This document shows, one piece after another, positions 1-11,743 of a stretch of DNA of 64,000 nt. The stretch comes from Phlebiopsis flavidoalba. Its lineage: Eukaryota > Basidiomycota > Agaricomycetes > Polyporales > Phanerochaetaceae. Location of the stretch: contig JAOCPU010000067.1 in NCBI GenBank assembly GCA_035772785.1, positions 62,001-126,000 on the forward strand, in the 5' to 3' direction. The first letter of the stretch is position 1. Each line of letters begins with the position of its first letter. The notes below the pieces were generated by a model. It worked only from the letters and a program-made list of their open reading frames with translations, was not told the DNA's origin and ran no database searches. The translations under genes and the position numbers were made by a program.

Positions 1-1363
1 TCTGCGACACTTGTCCCACCGGAGGATCACCCTCGAACTATATTGCGGTAAGCATAAAATCTACGCATTGACCTTAGACCAAGACGCACCGTGGCCTCAA
101 TATATATCAATTTCGGGAGCGGCGCGGCCCACGTAGGTGTTGTCGGAGGCGTGGATGGGTCCAGGATGCGACTCGCCCGGGCACGTGCAGCGCGACAGGC
201 GTTGGCCCTGGAGGTACGACAGCGCGCCGCCGTTTCCAGGGTCGCCGTTCTCCGTCGCAGCGAGAGGCAGGCTGTTCAGCGTCTGGTTCTCGACTGTGCC
301 TACGTCACACGAGTCGTAGGTGTAGGGCCACTTCGATAGTGTGAGCAAGGTCAACACGATGGATGGCGAGGACGTACCAGTCCTTCGAGACTCGCGCCGT
401 ACCCGGCACGCCCCAAGTTGCCCATCGTCCAAATAGCAGGCCAGAGCCCCATGACATTGTTCGCGCCGGGCAGCACGACCGATGCCTCAACAAGGCCCCC
501 CGAGAAGCAAAACTTGTTCCACGTGGTCATCATGCCGCCCTGGTAGTCGAGGTCGTGCGGTCTGCTTCTGCGAGAGCGTGATCTCGAGCGAGCCGTTGCG
601 CGTCGTGATCGCCGCGGGGTCGTACCACTCCATGTTGCCCGTCTGCCAGTAGTGCAGGTCGACGGCCTCCCAGTACGGGTCGTCGCCCGGGTAGAAGGAT
701 CGCCCGTCCGTGTTGAATTCGTCGCTGAAGACGAGCTCTCCCAGGTTTTGCCGTTCACGTAATCTTGTTTGGTATGCACCTCTTTTGGGGTCTCGAGATC
801 GACGACGAGGCCCCAGTTGCCGGGTATGGTCGGAACCTTCGTGTGTACATATGAGCATGCACGTCTCATTAAACGATAATGTCAAAACGTACCTGACCGC
901 TCGCATTAATACCACCAAGGTTAAAGGCACCGAACGACGACTGCTTGTGCTCTCTGAAGTGCGAAATGATGGGGTACCCGGCACTACCCCACAATTTTAG
1001 CGGGAGTCCGACACCACCGTCCATGCCTACTCACAAGAGCATGCCAATGCCACCAAAAACTATGAGAAGACAACCGAGGTTGGTGAGCCCACGGCCTGTG
1101 AAGATAGTCCCTCCCTGGTCGCTTCTTGCGGTCGCGCCTCGGGTCTGGGTTGTGTAGCTCGTCGTCGGGCTCACGGAACGCGGTGGTGAGATCGCCTCCC
1201 CACGCAGATGGATCCGCAGACATAGAAAACTGATTCGTAGAAGTTTAAGTGTTGCCTTTTGGTCGCGTGGCGCGTGATGCGACATACCTTTGTCTGAGAT
1301 CGACGGTGGAATTGGACTAGACGGCTCATTAGAGCCGGGATAGCGTGATTCGCTTTGTGATCG
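1..1363 (-). CDS. KRE6/SKN1-like: Kre6/Skn1-type beta-glucan synthesis protein, C-terminus cut by window edge
   Basis: Family members are type II membrane proteins of the secretory pathway with a GH16-like domain, needed for cell-wall beta-1,6-glucan. Reading leftwards: cytosolic [13 protein letters not shown] near 1,150; a hydrophobic anchor [15 protein letters not shown] near 1,050; [14 protein letters not shown] before an intron of about 50 bases (GTACGT donor near 885); then [84 protein letters not shown] and [15 protein letters not shown], the start of the family's acidic active-site motif, lies near 100-108. An intron (GTATGT donor near 1,290) precedes [11 protein letters not shown], and an acceptor at about 1,364 shows that more N-terminal exons lie upstream; no start codon was fixed. 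Several frame changes occur, one at the active site. Family assignment is firm. Confidence 0.9.
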
Positions 1364-3086
1364 CTGCAAGAAACGCTTTCAATGATAGATGGAGACGCAA
1401 GAGCCTGCAAAGACGTACAATCGACGCGTTGCTGGGCATGTTGCGTACAGTTGGCGGAGCCCTTGCCTGCGCCGATAGGAGACTGACGGCGGACGGTGAT
1501 TGTGGGATTCGCAACTTCGGGCCTGCTGAAGCCATCTTCTACCACTTCAAAAGGAGCGAAATGGGCGCAGCGCCAGTGCAGGTCTGTGGAGAGAGAGGTA
1601 GGCAGAATACACACAGAGTCAGGGAGAAACGACAGGAGGTGAGAGACAAGAAGAACAAACCAGACTGACAAACTGTCCGCGTCGATTGATGTTTGTGCGG
1701 ACTGTGGGAGCTAGACGCCTGGGCTGGATCGACGTGAACAGCCTCGCTCGCGGACAGAAGGGTCAACGTTCCGTAACATCATCCATCTCGTATTGACCGT
1801 AACCATTGATGAGCGTTGTGGACGTTCACTAAACTGGATGTATTGGATGATTCGGACTTCTCTCACCGCGGCCGCTCGGCTTGGCTGGCGTCTCGGGAGT
1901 TAAATGGGCAGGAGCCGACGTATATCGCGCAGGTGAGTGTATGCGGATATGAGCGAGGTGTCCGAGTCGCATTCTAACCGCGTCCCAGACCATCGCAGCA
2001 CTGCTATAGGGCAATACAAGGCCTTCAAGACGATTAGCATTGCGATTTCGCGAGTAAACAGAGCCCTCACCTCGCAATACTGCTCAGGGGCACCACTCTA
2101 TGCGGAGCGTGAAAATCTGCGATAGCGTCGCAAGTCGCGACCCCATCAGGCACTGTACCCGCGTCCCGATGGCGGATGCATTTCTGACGAGCCGAAACTT
2201 CGTGAGATCCGTGTTCTTTTCGTGGATGAGATGCTCGAGCTGGTTGTCCACTGCGCGCGACGCGATGGACGGTGACGCGACGAAATGTAAGCGACAAGCG
2301 CCCAGTTTGGCCTTTGTCGGCCACGAGCGCACGTGGCGGGTAAGCGCCACACTTTGGAGACGTAACGTTTCGTGACGATCATGGGTTGCTGAGGACTCAG
2401 AAATTCACAGATTATCATTCAAATACGGTAGCTATACATGTGGAGCTGTCATCTAATAAAGGTATGCTCTAGACTTGCGAGCGACGTTGAACTTGCTTTG
2501 AAGTCTGCTTGATATTGACCGGCTTCCAAGGATGAGTGGAAAGCCATACGTCTGCCAGCTCTTCTTCCGGAAATCATGTCTAGCTATGGGATAGAGAAGT
2601 TGGCGGTGAGAAAGCGACCGCCGCTGATTTACACGTCAGTAGCCTGAAAAAGTAATGCTGATGTGCAAGCCATAGCATCGCGTGACTATATCTACCATGC
2701 TTATGCTACCCAGGAGGATATCCTGCTAGATTTCTATGCTGATATTCTTTCGTATCCAAGCAGCAGCATAGGGTAGAATTGACAAAATATATTGCGCAAA
2801 GCTTACCTTTAGTAAATTCCTAGCGAAAGAAAAAGCGACTGTTAAGATGTAAGCCCATAATCTATGTCGTCGCGTATGCCAAGTGAGAAGCAGTGTCAAC
2901 GAGCTATTCTCGTCCTTTTTGACCTTCTTAAGGTTTTCATCGTGAACGCCGGGTAGCCTCACCAAACGTAATCGGAACAGTCGTTGCAAGCAGTCGCTCT
3001 AGGGTCCATACTAATCAGAGAAGTACTGGCGATGTGATTATTAGACATACCGAGAATATAGTACACGGGAGTCATGCAAGGAGCCC
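1364..3086. other. Stretch without a recognisable gene
   Basis: This should hold the upstream exon(s) and promoter of the Kre6/Skn1-like gene, since an intron acceptor ends at about 1,364. Open frames are short on both strands and show no family motif. From about 2,400 to 3,080 the DNA is AT-richer and carries many stops. Confidence 0.4.
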
Positions 3087-3899
3087 ATGAGTGCTAAACG
3101 AGCGTTTGGAAGCTCTCGGTATCAGTCTCGTGCGGAAAGACCACTGAACGTGGGCATTCATTTGAATGGTACTGATGGTATCAATATCATCGGGTTGCGA
3201 GTCGCGGTGACAGGAGTGCTTCGCTTCTGGCATTACGCCACTGGATCCCAGAAGTGGTTAGCTGTCCATGGAGGCTACATTGTCAATCATACAATATTTG
3301 ACCCGAGCACGCACAGGTGATTAGCTCTATCTGCTTGCCATCGCAAACATCTGTGCGCACCGGAGTGGGGCGGAGAAACTGCCGGCAAGAGTCATCGTTG
3401 CGATTGAGATATCCTGGAGATATCTCATCCATCTCTCATCGTAGTGATTCTGCAACAGGTGGCCATACGTATCGCGCATCTCCCGTTGAACAAGATGGCT
3501 ACGGCGTTGTTCACTTGCAAGGGGCATGTCATATGCAGCGTCCTGTCCGGTTTCGGCCGTAATTACAAACACCTCGAAGGAGCTCGAAGTTGCCTTGCGT
3601 GGGGATCTGTGGATTCGGCGATGGCGAGACGTCGACATCTCGGGGGTTTCAGAAGAGTAGCCCTGAATACGCGTACGCCACAGGCGTCACTTCCGGAAGG
3701 TCTTGTGAGCACACCAATTTACGACGCGCGACTTCTGGAGCCAGCCGGCGCTGAGCTAGAACGCCTCGCACAGGCTGAGGCATTATATGTCTACTGCGCA
3801 AAGAATCCTAAGGAAATACACAGACTGAGTCATCACAGTGGCTATTCAGAGTACAGAGATATAAACAGCTTGCCTCACCGCAAACAGGTTTCCGGATGA
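3087..3899 (+). other. Unassigned overlapping open frames
   Basis: Three overlapping plus-strand frames (77, 81 and 151 codons) and one minus-strand frame of 103 codons (3,327-3,638) share this stretch. None has a recognisable domain, signal peptide or clear splice chain. The plus frames change over near 3,317 and 3,444, which could mean a broken gene or chance. I do not recognise the product and cannot choose the coding strand. Confidence 0.15.
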
Positions 3900-4065
3900 C
3901 TGAGTGGAAATCATGCAGAGTGTGCGCTCTCACACCACACAAGCGTAATGAGGATTGTCCGGAAGCTTGTACCTGTATGGAGGCCTGAGATTCAGAACAG
4001 TGCTCTCCCACGAGGGCGCAGGAAGCATTCAAACATCAGCGATAGGGTCGATAGCTCACATGCCA

Positions 4066-4086
4066 CCCCCCCCCCCCCCCCCCCCC
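4066..4086. repeat. Poly-C tract, 21 bases
   Basis: An uninterrupted run of 21 C follows ATGCCA and precedes GACTGGGC. It is by far the longest homopolymer noticed in the window. Its length is prone to error in sequencing and to slippage in the cell. In one frame it encodes polyproline on the plus strand, in the other orientation polyglycine. Confidence 0.95.
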
Positions 4087-4108
4087 GACTGGGCAGGACC
4101 CTTGTGCA

Positions 4109-4933
4109 ATGCCAGAGGACATTGTCGCATCACATTTTGCTTCGATTTTTAACGGCGCGGAGACGGCCGTCGGCCTAACAGCTCGCGGGCACGAGCGACG
4201 ACGGCCGGCCAGCACACCGTCGGGGGTATTCGGAGGGTACGGGGCGGGACTCGGGGAGCAATGTGATTGGACACGTAGTGCGCCGAGGATTGCCGTGACG
4301 GACGCTGGCAACACCGTCGCCCGAAACGCGCCGGGGGCCTGGGAGCTTGCCAATAATTGGGCGGGAACACCTTTATACTTGGTCTTTTGCCTTCTTCCAC
4401 CATTCCTGACTGTCGCTCTGTCTTTTGCCACACGCATTATTTTGCTCATTATCTCGCACATTAAGTCTAGCAGGGAATCGCAGCTCTGCGTTTTCCGCTC
4501 GTCAGTGCTGTCGGCCACCTCAGGTCTACTCACGCAGGAGCCACCCGCACGACTTCGCCACGAGGGCATAGACACCCATATCGGCTCGAAGGGGAGGCTC
4601 CCTGTTCTCTCCTCATTAGCCAGGAGTCTTCGGTGGCGTTTGGCATCATGCTTTATGGCGGCCGAGTCGTCCCACATTCTCTGTCCCTTCGACAAGGTCA
4701 TGGACAAGGCGACGTCCAGTCCCATGTTCTTCGCCACCATGTTCATGATCATTATACTCGTCCTTGGGTATGTCGTGCCTTTTCACACCCGTCTTGGTAG
4801 TGAACCGTCTCATTGTTGTCTCCGCGACCGCATGTCTATCGTCTGCGTGCCGATCTCACTTCAATACAACCTGTCATTTGCTCTGCCTAAACCCCTGAAC
4901 AACGCCAATCACGCGCACGCACAGCCTATCTGA
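4109..4933 (+). CDS. Hypothetical protein, 274 codons, two hydrophobic stretches
   Basis: One of the longer uninterrupted frames in the left half, opening with ATG at 4,109 just after the poly-C tract. The translation has two hydrophobic segments: PLYLVFCLLPPFLTVALSF around residues 88-106, and MFFATMFMIIILVLGYVVPF around 210-229, with long polar stretches between. No family was recognised. A competing minus-strand frame of 238 codons (4,036-4,752) covers most of the same bases, so either or both may be chance. Low confidence that it is a gene. Confidence 0.22.
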   Translation: MPEDIVASHFASIFNGAETAVGLTARGHERRRPASTPSGVFGGYGAGLGEQCDWTRSAPRIAVTDAGNTVARNAPGAWELANNWAGTPLYLVFCLLPPFLTVALSFATRIILLIISHIKSSRESQLCVFRSSVLSATSGLLTQEPPARLRHEGIDTHIGSKGRLPVLSSLARSLRWRLASCFMAAESSHILCPFDKVMDKATSSPMFFATMFMIIILVLGYVVPFHTRLGSEPSHCCLRDRMSIVCVPISLQYNLSFALPKPLNNANHAHAQPI

Positions 4934-5747
4934 CAAACCCGTCTGAAACGTAGTCAGTTTCGAACATACCTCACCGAACAGTCCTTCGCCAACATCTCAC
5001 TCGTCTCAGAAGATCAGTCAATCAAGACGATCAAAGTGACTCAGAGGACAGCGGTGTGCATTTCACGCTCTCGCGACCGCCCATCGTCCAGAAAGGGGCT
5101 GTCGTCGTAACGACTCGACGGCCAGCCATTTCGCTTTGGCCAACTCGTTCTGGCCAGTCCTCACTTCGCACATCAGGGGGGGGTGGGGAGGGGGCAAAGG
5201 AGTATGGAAAAGAATCTCCAAACTCTGTGTTTTAAATAGGCTTTGGTATCACAGAACAATCCACGCTGCTGTCCCTCACCTAACCGGTCGCTCCGGAAGC
5301 AAGGTTCGGACGACAGATTGTACCGCGGTTTTTAATGGTCCTCCTGAAGCCTGGTGGCTTTGTGTCGACATTCGGCAAATGGTGTGCGAGGCGGTCCTAT
5401 TCAAGTCATGGTGGATCGACTCGATGGCCAATTCGAAGGATGATTAGGATGAGAGTGTAGCTCAAGGGAATCCTTGACATGCAGGCGTTTGAAAACGGTC
5501 TCCTAGGTGCTTCGGTGTTGTGTCGGTCCCCTCGCTCATTCCGGCTTTGATTCCATGCTCATATTTAATGTGTATCGTAATGACACAAACGTCTACAGCA
5601 ATAGAACCCGGCCCTGCGCACAAGCCCAAGGTACCCACCGCATAACGGCGAACTGTCGCCTTCCGAGTATCGCAGCACTTAAACTTTCCCTCCTACGCAA
5701 CCGCCGAGCCTATGCCCTAGCGTGCAGCACTAACGCCTCTCCTCCGC
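4934..5747. other. No assignable gene; short open frames only
   Basis: A 103-codon frame at 5,136-5,447 (+) contains a G-rich tract (from about 5,173) and matches no family I know. The right part, rich in short stops, is probably upstream sequence of the coiled-coil gene that follows. Confidence 0.3.
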
Positions 5748-7189
5748 TTGCGCCAATCGGCCCTCTTTACCGCTGCACGTCCATCGCGTCCACCTCAGAC
5801 AAGGCCCTATGCCCATCGTCACGCGCAGCGCCATGCCCCAACCACCCGTCACCCGCCCCCGCCGCCGCCGTTGCTCACGCCGCCGCAGCTCCAAGACACC
5901 GTCGCCTTCGACAGATATTCGAAACGCAGTCGCCCCTCCATCAGTCGCATCCTGCGCAGATCGCGTCGTCCAGTCGCCGTTACGACCTGCGCACGCACTG
6001 TCGACTTCCTTCACCCAGGCGTCCGAGTCGCATGCGTCATCCAGGGCAGACCTCGACGCACACCGGCGAGCGCAGCTCACCGAGGATTGTGGTCCCGCAG
6101 GATGCTCAGTCGAAGACCGACAGACCCTCGAGGACGCGAAACGCTCGCGCGAGGCGCTCAGCGCGAGGCGGAGACGCCTGCGTGCGACCGAGACTCCCAC
6201 CCTCAGCGGAATAGCGCGAGTCTGCGGATCGAGCGGCTGGACAAGGATATTGAGGCGTTGCGGTCGCGGATGGTGGAGGATCGAGAGAGGACGATTGTGA
6301 GTCTGCAGGGCGGAGGCTGGTGAGAACGGGAGAGAGTGTTGGTGGAGGAGCTGGATTAGAAGTAGGCGAAAGAGATCAAGGTGGCGGTAGGATGTAGGTC
6401 CGCGGCTCTCAACAACCGCAACAAAGGTAGCTTGGAGGAGAAGATTGCTGCAGTAGGAGGACGAGGGTGAAAGCGGGCGAAGGAGCAGGCGGAGCTGAAG
6501 AAGCAAGATTCGGGGGGGGCTCTTCTACCCCTGCACGTCGTCAACACGCAGGAGGGAGCGAGGAGGTCGGCTGAGCCCGCCGTCTGGTCGCCCATCGTTC
6601 CCTGCAGCTCACGTCTCACAACAACGACTTCGACGAGCAGATCGACACCGATGGATCGGCTCAGAATCGTGAAAGTTTTTCTCCTCCCGTCATGTGTCTT
6701 GGCAGGCATGACGGTCTTCTTTTCCTCTGAAGCTCGACAGGCTCTCTCTCCACGACCCCGGCAACCTCTCACATTGGATATATATATTTCTAAGCTTCTC
6801 GCGAGACCTCAGGTTCAAATCACTTATCCAGGATTTGAAATCTTCAGCCAAAGCGTAGTGCGTCCGGCTGGGTTTCAGAATTGACCTCACCTACGAACAA
6901 TGTCTTCATAACCCCAGTCCACACACAATCCCGGTTCTCTCCACCTTCAATGTCACCGATGAGCGGTCGTACGGCGGAGCACGAAACCGCACAGATGGTC
7001 ATGGGTTATCTCGCCCCGGGAGCAACGGTCGCTCATCCCTAGCTATCCTCAATCAAGTCAGCACGCGCTCGTTGCTTGCGCCTGGCTTTGCGTGGCTCCA
7101 TGCGCTGCCCCGCATGAAGAAGCCCAAGTTCAGCCCGTGGGACGAGGAGACGGACACGGAGAGCGGCGCGATGGTCGAGGGCCATTAAG
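5748..7189 (+). CDS. Coiled-coil protein of unknown function
   Basis: No family was recognised. The middle encodes a run typical of a long alpha-helical coiled coil: SRADLDAHRRAQLTEDC near 6,040-6,090, EDRQTLEDAKRSREALSA near 6,115-6,165, and RIERLDKDIEALRSRMVEDR followed by ERTIVSLQ near 6,225-6,305. More Lys/Glu/Ala-rich helix follows in shifted frames (AKEIKVA, NNRNKGSLEEKIAA, RAKEQAELKKQ) up to about 6,510. The C-terminus LPRMKKPKFSPWDEETDTES ends with GAMVEGH and a stop at 7,189. The N-terminal part is Arg/Pro/Ser rich. At least four frame changes separate these pieces; some could be introns. Function unknown; a cytoskeletal or scaffolding role would be only a guess from the coiled coil. 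Confidence 0.5.
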
Positions 7190-9146
7190 GGCCTGGTGGG
7201 GAGCTGTGGGTTCCGGTGGTCTAGATGTTCTGTGTATGTATGAGAATACAAGTGGCGGTGGGGGAGGCGGTGCCCGGGCGGCTGCTGGCGAGGGAGACGG
7301 ACAAGGGGAGGGGAGAGAAGAGAGAGAGCTGTCTTGAGCTGCTGATGCAAACGTTAACTATATATTGTCTTATAGCGCAAAGCGAGAATTTGAATGTCAC
7401 AAGTGTACCCCCTGCATCCCGCATCGCCCGTCTGCCCGTGCGTGTGCGTCCGCGGAGCTGATTGGGCGTGCGCCCGCGTCGAGGGACCGCTGCGCAGCTC
7501 CGTCTGTCGTCACACCACCGCACGCGTATCTCGCCTGGCCTCGCGAGAAGCGTGCGCGAAGCACGCTCGCAGCACCCGCCAGGCACGCCCGCGCCCGGAG
7601 GCTCAGGTGTCCTCCCAAGCTCGGACACCATCTTCCACTCGAAAAATTGCCGCGACGCCAAACCGGGGTAAGTTAAGTCTCTGGCCACCCGGGAGCTGTC
7701 TCTGCCTGCGCGAGCTCCGCGCACACCAGTCTCATCACGAAAGCCTGTTGCGAACGCAGAGTCTCGCCACACGCGATAAGCTGCCGCGACCCGCCGCCAC
7801 GAAGATTTAATGGCAGCAGGATATTGCCCTGGGGACGAGGGACCGCTGCTCGCCACCTAATTTCGGACGCGAGGGACCCGCGGAGCGTGCACGACAGCTC
7901 GCATTACGAAGAACGGCCCGTCGTTTTCGAAATGCACTTGACAGTTCAGGCGTTAGGACGGACACGGCAGTCAATCTCCACTGCGCTCTCATGGCACTGG
8001 TGCGCAGACGAGTACCCCCCGGGTAGCCGATGGGACTCTGCGCGGCGGCGAGTGTGGTGTCCTTCACTGACGGACGGCCGCGAGGCACCGAGGTAGCGGA
8101 AAGGTATCGTCGATGCCTGAAAGGTGCTGCAGCGATACGGCCGCGAAAGAAACTGTCATCGGAAGGCTCGATGTGTGAAGATGAGAGATGGTGTGTTTTC
8201 TGGGTCGGAAAGCCAGCTGAGTAATGGAGTCACGAGGACTGGCTCGACACGACTCGAGCGCGACCCTGGATGCGGTTAGTTGAGGACCGGCAAAGTCGAG
8301 GCTGACAATGAGGCACATACATACCTATCATGTGGCAAAGCGATGCACTGAACCGTATACGCAGCGTACATTGCGGTGTTACGAAAGCTTAACTCAACTG
8401 TTGAGTCTAATGACAAAGTTTAGTGCACAAGTAGATGGAGGAAATGGTGAGTTACTCACCAAACCCGAAAGTTACTCCAACATCTACATTTTGGAGACCG
8501 AGTTTGCCGCAGCCATCTAAACCATAGACCACCTACCTGCCAATACGGGGGAACAGATTCACACATCATCTGCCAGATAAACACATAACATCGACTCCTA
8601 ATCCAAAATGGAGAAACACAACACAACAGTCAACTACAACAGACGAGGATAGTACGAAACGAGATGGGGGCGGCGCGGGGCCAGGGGTATAGACAAGCCG
8701 TCAGCTTAAGCGATGTGCGAGGTATTGCAACTGCACGCCACACTACGTCAGCCACATCAAAAAAAGGGAGAAGGGCGACGCACACAAGATGAGCGAAAGA
8801 GATGCTGGGGTAAGGAGCGTGTGTCGGTGCGGATTCAACCGGGGCTGCCTGAGCGCGGGCGTGTACTAAAACAGAGCGAGCAAACAACAGCTGGGGCGCG
8901 TCAGCGGGGTGCGCCAGATCCGACGCGGGAGAGAGATACGCACTTGGTTGTGGGTATCGACAACCCATGTCGACTCCAGCACCAGGCGGTATAGCGACGA
9001 ACGATGGTAGGGGGCGCGGGGCCCTTTGAGCCCGCATGTATGCGGGCTGCCGTGGTCTGGCGACGCACGGGAGTAGACGTATGTAGGTTACGTGGTATTG
9101 TGGGTGGGGTGTGGCGGAAGAGGATGCGGGGCCGTCACGGTGGCGG
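7190..9146. other. Intergenic stretch between convergent genes
   Basis: Lies between the coiled-coil gene (+) and the Psr1-like gene (-), so both 3' ends point into it. Open frames up to 211 codons (7,221-7,856, minus) exist, but they are GC-driven, overlap frames on the other strand and carry no domain motif. I see no gene that I can support. Confidence 0.4.
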
Positions 9147-10976
9147 TTACATTGTTTCGCCGTGTCGGACGAAGGGGTTCAGTATCCCTCGGACGTCGCC
9201 TGTGCCGGTGAGGTCTTCCAAGAACGGGCATAGATCAGTGAGCTCGGTGTCGTGTGGGTCGTTGAACCACGACGAGACGGGCACGGCATTGTGGGGATGG
9301 AAGATGTATGACGCAGGTGAGTTGTCCAGTATGATGGTGTCGCCTACAGGTCTGCCGAGTTGCGACAGGTCCTATGGGGGTGGAAGGTGTCATGGGTCAG
9401 TTCGAAGGGCGCGATGACATAGGAGGGCAGGAACGTGCCTTGACGTAGTTGCCACGGTGGTTGAAGCAGCTTTCTCGGAATAATCGGTGGGCGACGGATT
9501 TCGTTGGGTCGAGCTTGTCTAGCACTGGGTCGGCGTACTGGACGAGAGGAGCTTGGTATATGCGGCATGTGAGTAGGCAGAGGAATCCGCACCTTTGCCA
9601 GACTTGCAGTAAAGACAACGACCTCGTACATCTCGCCCATTCTCTGGAGGAACTTGTCGACACCAGGACGCTTTAGCACGTAGAAGTTGTGCCAGTTGTT
9701 CTCAATCTCAACGGGCACAATATAGTCTGGCGCGGGTACCGGCTGCAAAAGGTCACTATATGCGCACAATGCAGCTGACAGACAACTCACCCGAAGACTG
9801 CTGTGCACCAACGTCTCGTCGAGATCGAGCACAAGACACTTGCGGCCGAGGTACCTGCTGGATATGGCGCGGGCAAGAGCGGGCACGGTACGCCGTCCTG
9901 CATTTGGGCGCGTCCCATCAGTTCAGTTTGCGACGCGTCTCACCGTGGGGGGAATGAGGAAGGAAGCGAGGAACAGGGCACGCACCGGCCCAACAGGTAT
10001 CCCATTTCCGCCCTGCCGAATCAGTCGCTGCTCGTCGTCTTCCCATTCGTCCGCGGCCAGGTCATCGTCCACCGACGATCCCTCCGAATCCGTACCAGGA
10101 TCACTGATGCTCACGCGCACCTCATGCGCCGGCCGGTGCTCCTTGCCTGTCGAGCCTGGGGCCTGTACCGCGCCGGCGGTCAGCCCGTCCGTCTCAGATA
10201 TAGGGAGCAGTTGTGCGGTGGGTGTCGGGGGGGACTACGATGGCGATGTCGTCGGCGGGCGGGACAGGCGTTGTGGATACGGCCAATGGTGGGGGAGAGA
10301 CGACTGTGCCGCGAGGTGAGAACCGGGGAACGTGCGCAGGCGACGATCACTCACTTGTGCTCGACGAGGACGGCTCGTGCTGGTGTTCCGTTGGCTCAGT
10401 CTCCTTCGTGCTCAGCTTCTCAGACAGCTTCTCGGACTCCTTGTCGCGTTGGGTAGACGCGCCCTCTTCGACGTCGACATCGTGTGTGCGGGGAGAGGAC
10501 GTCACGCAGGACGTGCAGATAAATGTAATTTGCTTGAAGAACGAGATCTTGCGCCGTTTCGTCGACTGCTTGCCCTCGAGGCTGTTCCCAGACAGCGATG
10601 ACGATTTGTCCTTGACGGCAGCGGTGGGCTTGCCATTCCCCTTGCTGTTCCTGCGCTTCGAGCGCGACTTTGCGGGCACGGTGATGGAGGACGCAGTCCA
10701 GGAGCTAGTATCCTTCTGGTTGGGTGTGGTTGCTTTCGGGCTGAGGCGGAACCACAGCGGTCGATTCACTTGTCTGGCCGGCGGGGTTTGTAGGCTCTGT
10801 CGCCGCGCTTGAGCCAGGAGCTGCAGAGTCGATCTGGGGTGTACTAGGCACTGCGCGAGCGGGCCCCTGCACCTCCTGGAAACAAGACGATCAGCTGCGT
10901 GTCGTTAGCTGGCCCACGCATGTGGACCACATACCGAAGAGGTGTTATCTGGCGATGGCGCTCCCTCTGCTGACAT
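9147..10976 (-). CDS. PSR1-like: Psr1/NIF-type HAD phosphatase (FCP1 homology domain)
   Basis: Members of this family are protein serine phosphatases using an aspartyl intermediate; yeast Psr1/Psr2 act at the plasma membrane in sodium stress and the general stress response. The catalytic box [13 protein letters not shown] lies near 9,800-9,850, preceded by [19 protein letters not shown] (about 10,010-10,060). Then follow [73 protein letters not shown] and [20 protein letters not shown]. The end is [12 protein letters not shown] with its stop at 9,147-9,149. ATG is at 10,976; exon 1 is 14 codons, with a GTATGT donor at 10,934 and a TTTCCAG acceptor at 10,876. The 150-residue N-terminal region is Ser/Lys rich, as in relatives, and contains a frame change near 10,750; another intron starts after SSSTS near 10,350. 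Several frame changes interrupt the catalytic domain. Confidence 0.9.
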
Positions 10977-11743
10977 CCTGGTGTTGGAGACGGATATGTA
11001 CAAAAAGGAACGGACGGGAAGAGGGCACGCAGGATGGGGTGGGGACCGTTCAGTCCTCCCTGGCCATCGCAGGGACCGACGTCGACGGCGTTTGCGAGAC
11101 TAAAGCGAGGGCGCTTATGCCGCATAGATATCAGGCCGTTTGACAACTTCACATGTCGCGGGGTGTGAATGGCGTTTATTCCGAGGATATTGTCGAGACC
11201 GTCGTGGGGGCGGGAGAGGGCATTATACGGCGAACAGAAAAATACTGGCAGTGAGTTCACCGTTTGTGCGCAGACGAAGCGGGAAGCATGGATAGTCCGG
11301 CCGCCGCGGCGGGCAGTGGGCGGGCGAGGCGCTAGGCGCGATACCAAATTAGGTGATCACATGACAGGGTGGTCCGTGCGCAGGGGCTCGCCCCCTTATA
11401 AGGCGCGCTCCCTGCGTTTATGATCCCATTCTTGTGCTCGGGCACGTACTGTCGCCAGTGAGGTCTTTACCGAGGCACAGTCTTTTGCTGATTGCAAATT
11501 ACACATCCGAACACGTCTGTTAGCTTCGGCTTTCAGCAATTTTTGGAAAACCTTCTTCACATCTTGTGGATTTTGAAAAGGCTTGCCTTTGAGAATGTTA
11601 CGTCACTGTGTACTCGAGATCCGATTCAATAAAATTGATTTCCCAAATACTTTTCTGCGTGCGCTATGAAGTGTGATTGAAAGAGCTCGCTGTTCGACGT
11701 GAGAGTCATCGTAGAGTTTGAAAACATAGTGAGGTTGTAAAGA
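10977..11743. other. Divergent promoter region between PSR1-like and KTI12-like genes
   Basis: Both neighbours are transcribed away from this stretch. It holds no supported gene. A TTATAAGG sequence at about 11,396 and AT-rich DNA from 11,500 to 11,740 are plausible promoter features for the gene that starts at 11,744, but position alone does not prove use. Confidence 0.35.

Noticed and set aside
4036..4752. Minus-strand frame of 238 codons with a glycine run
   Set aside because: The glycines come from the poly-C tract and the frame mirrors the plus-strand frame at 4,109-4,933; no domain supports either strand, so only the ATG-initiated plus frame was listed, at low confidence.
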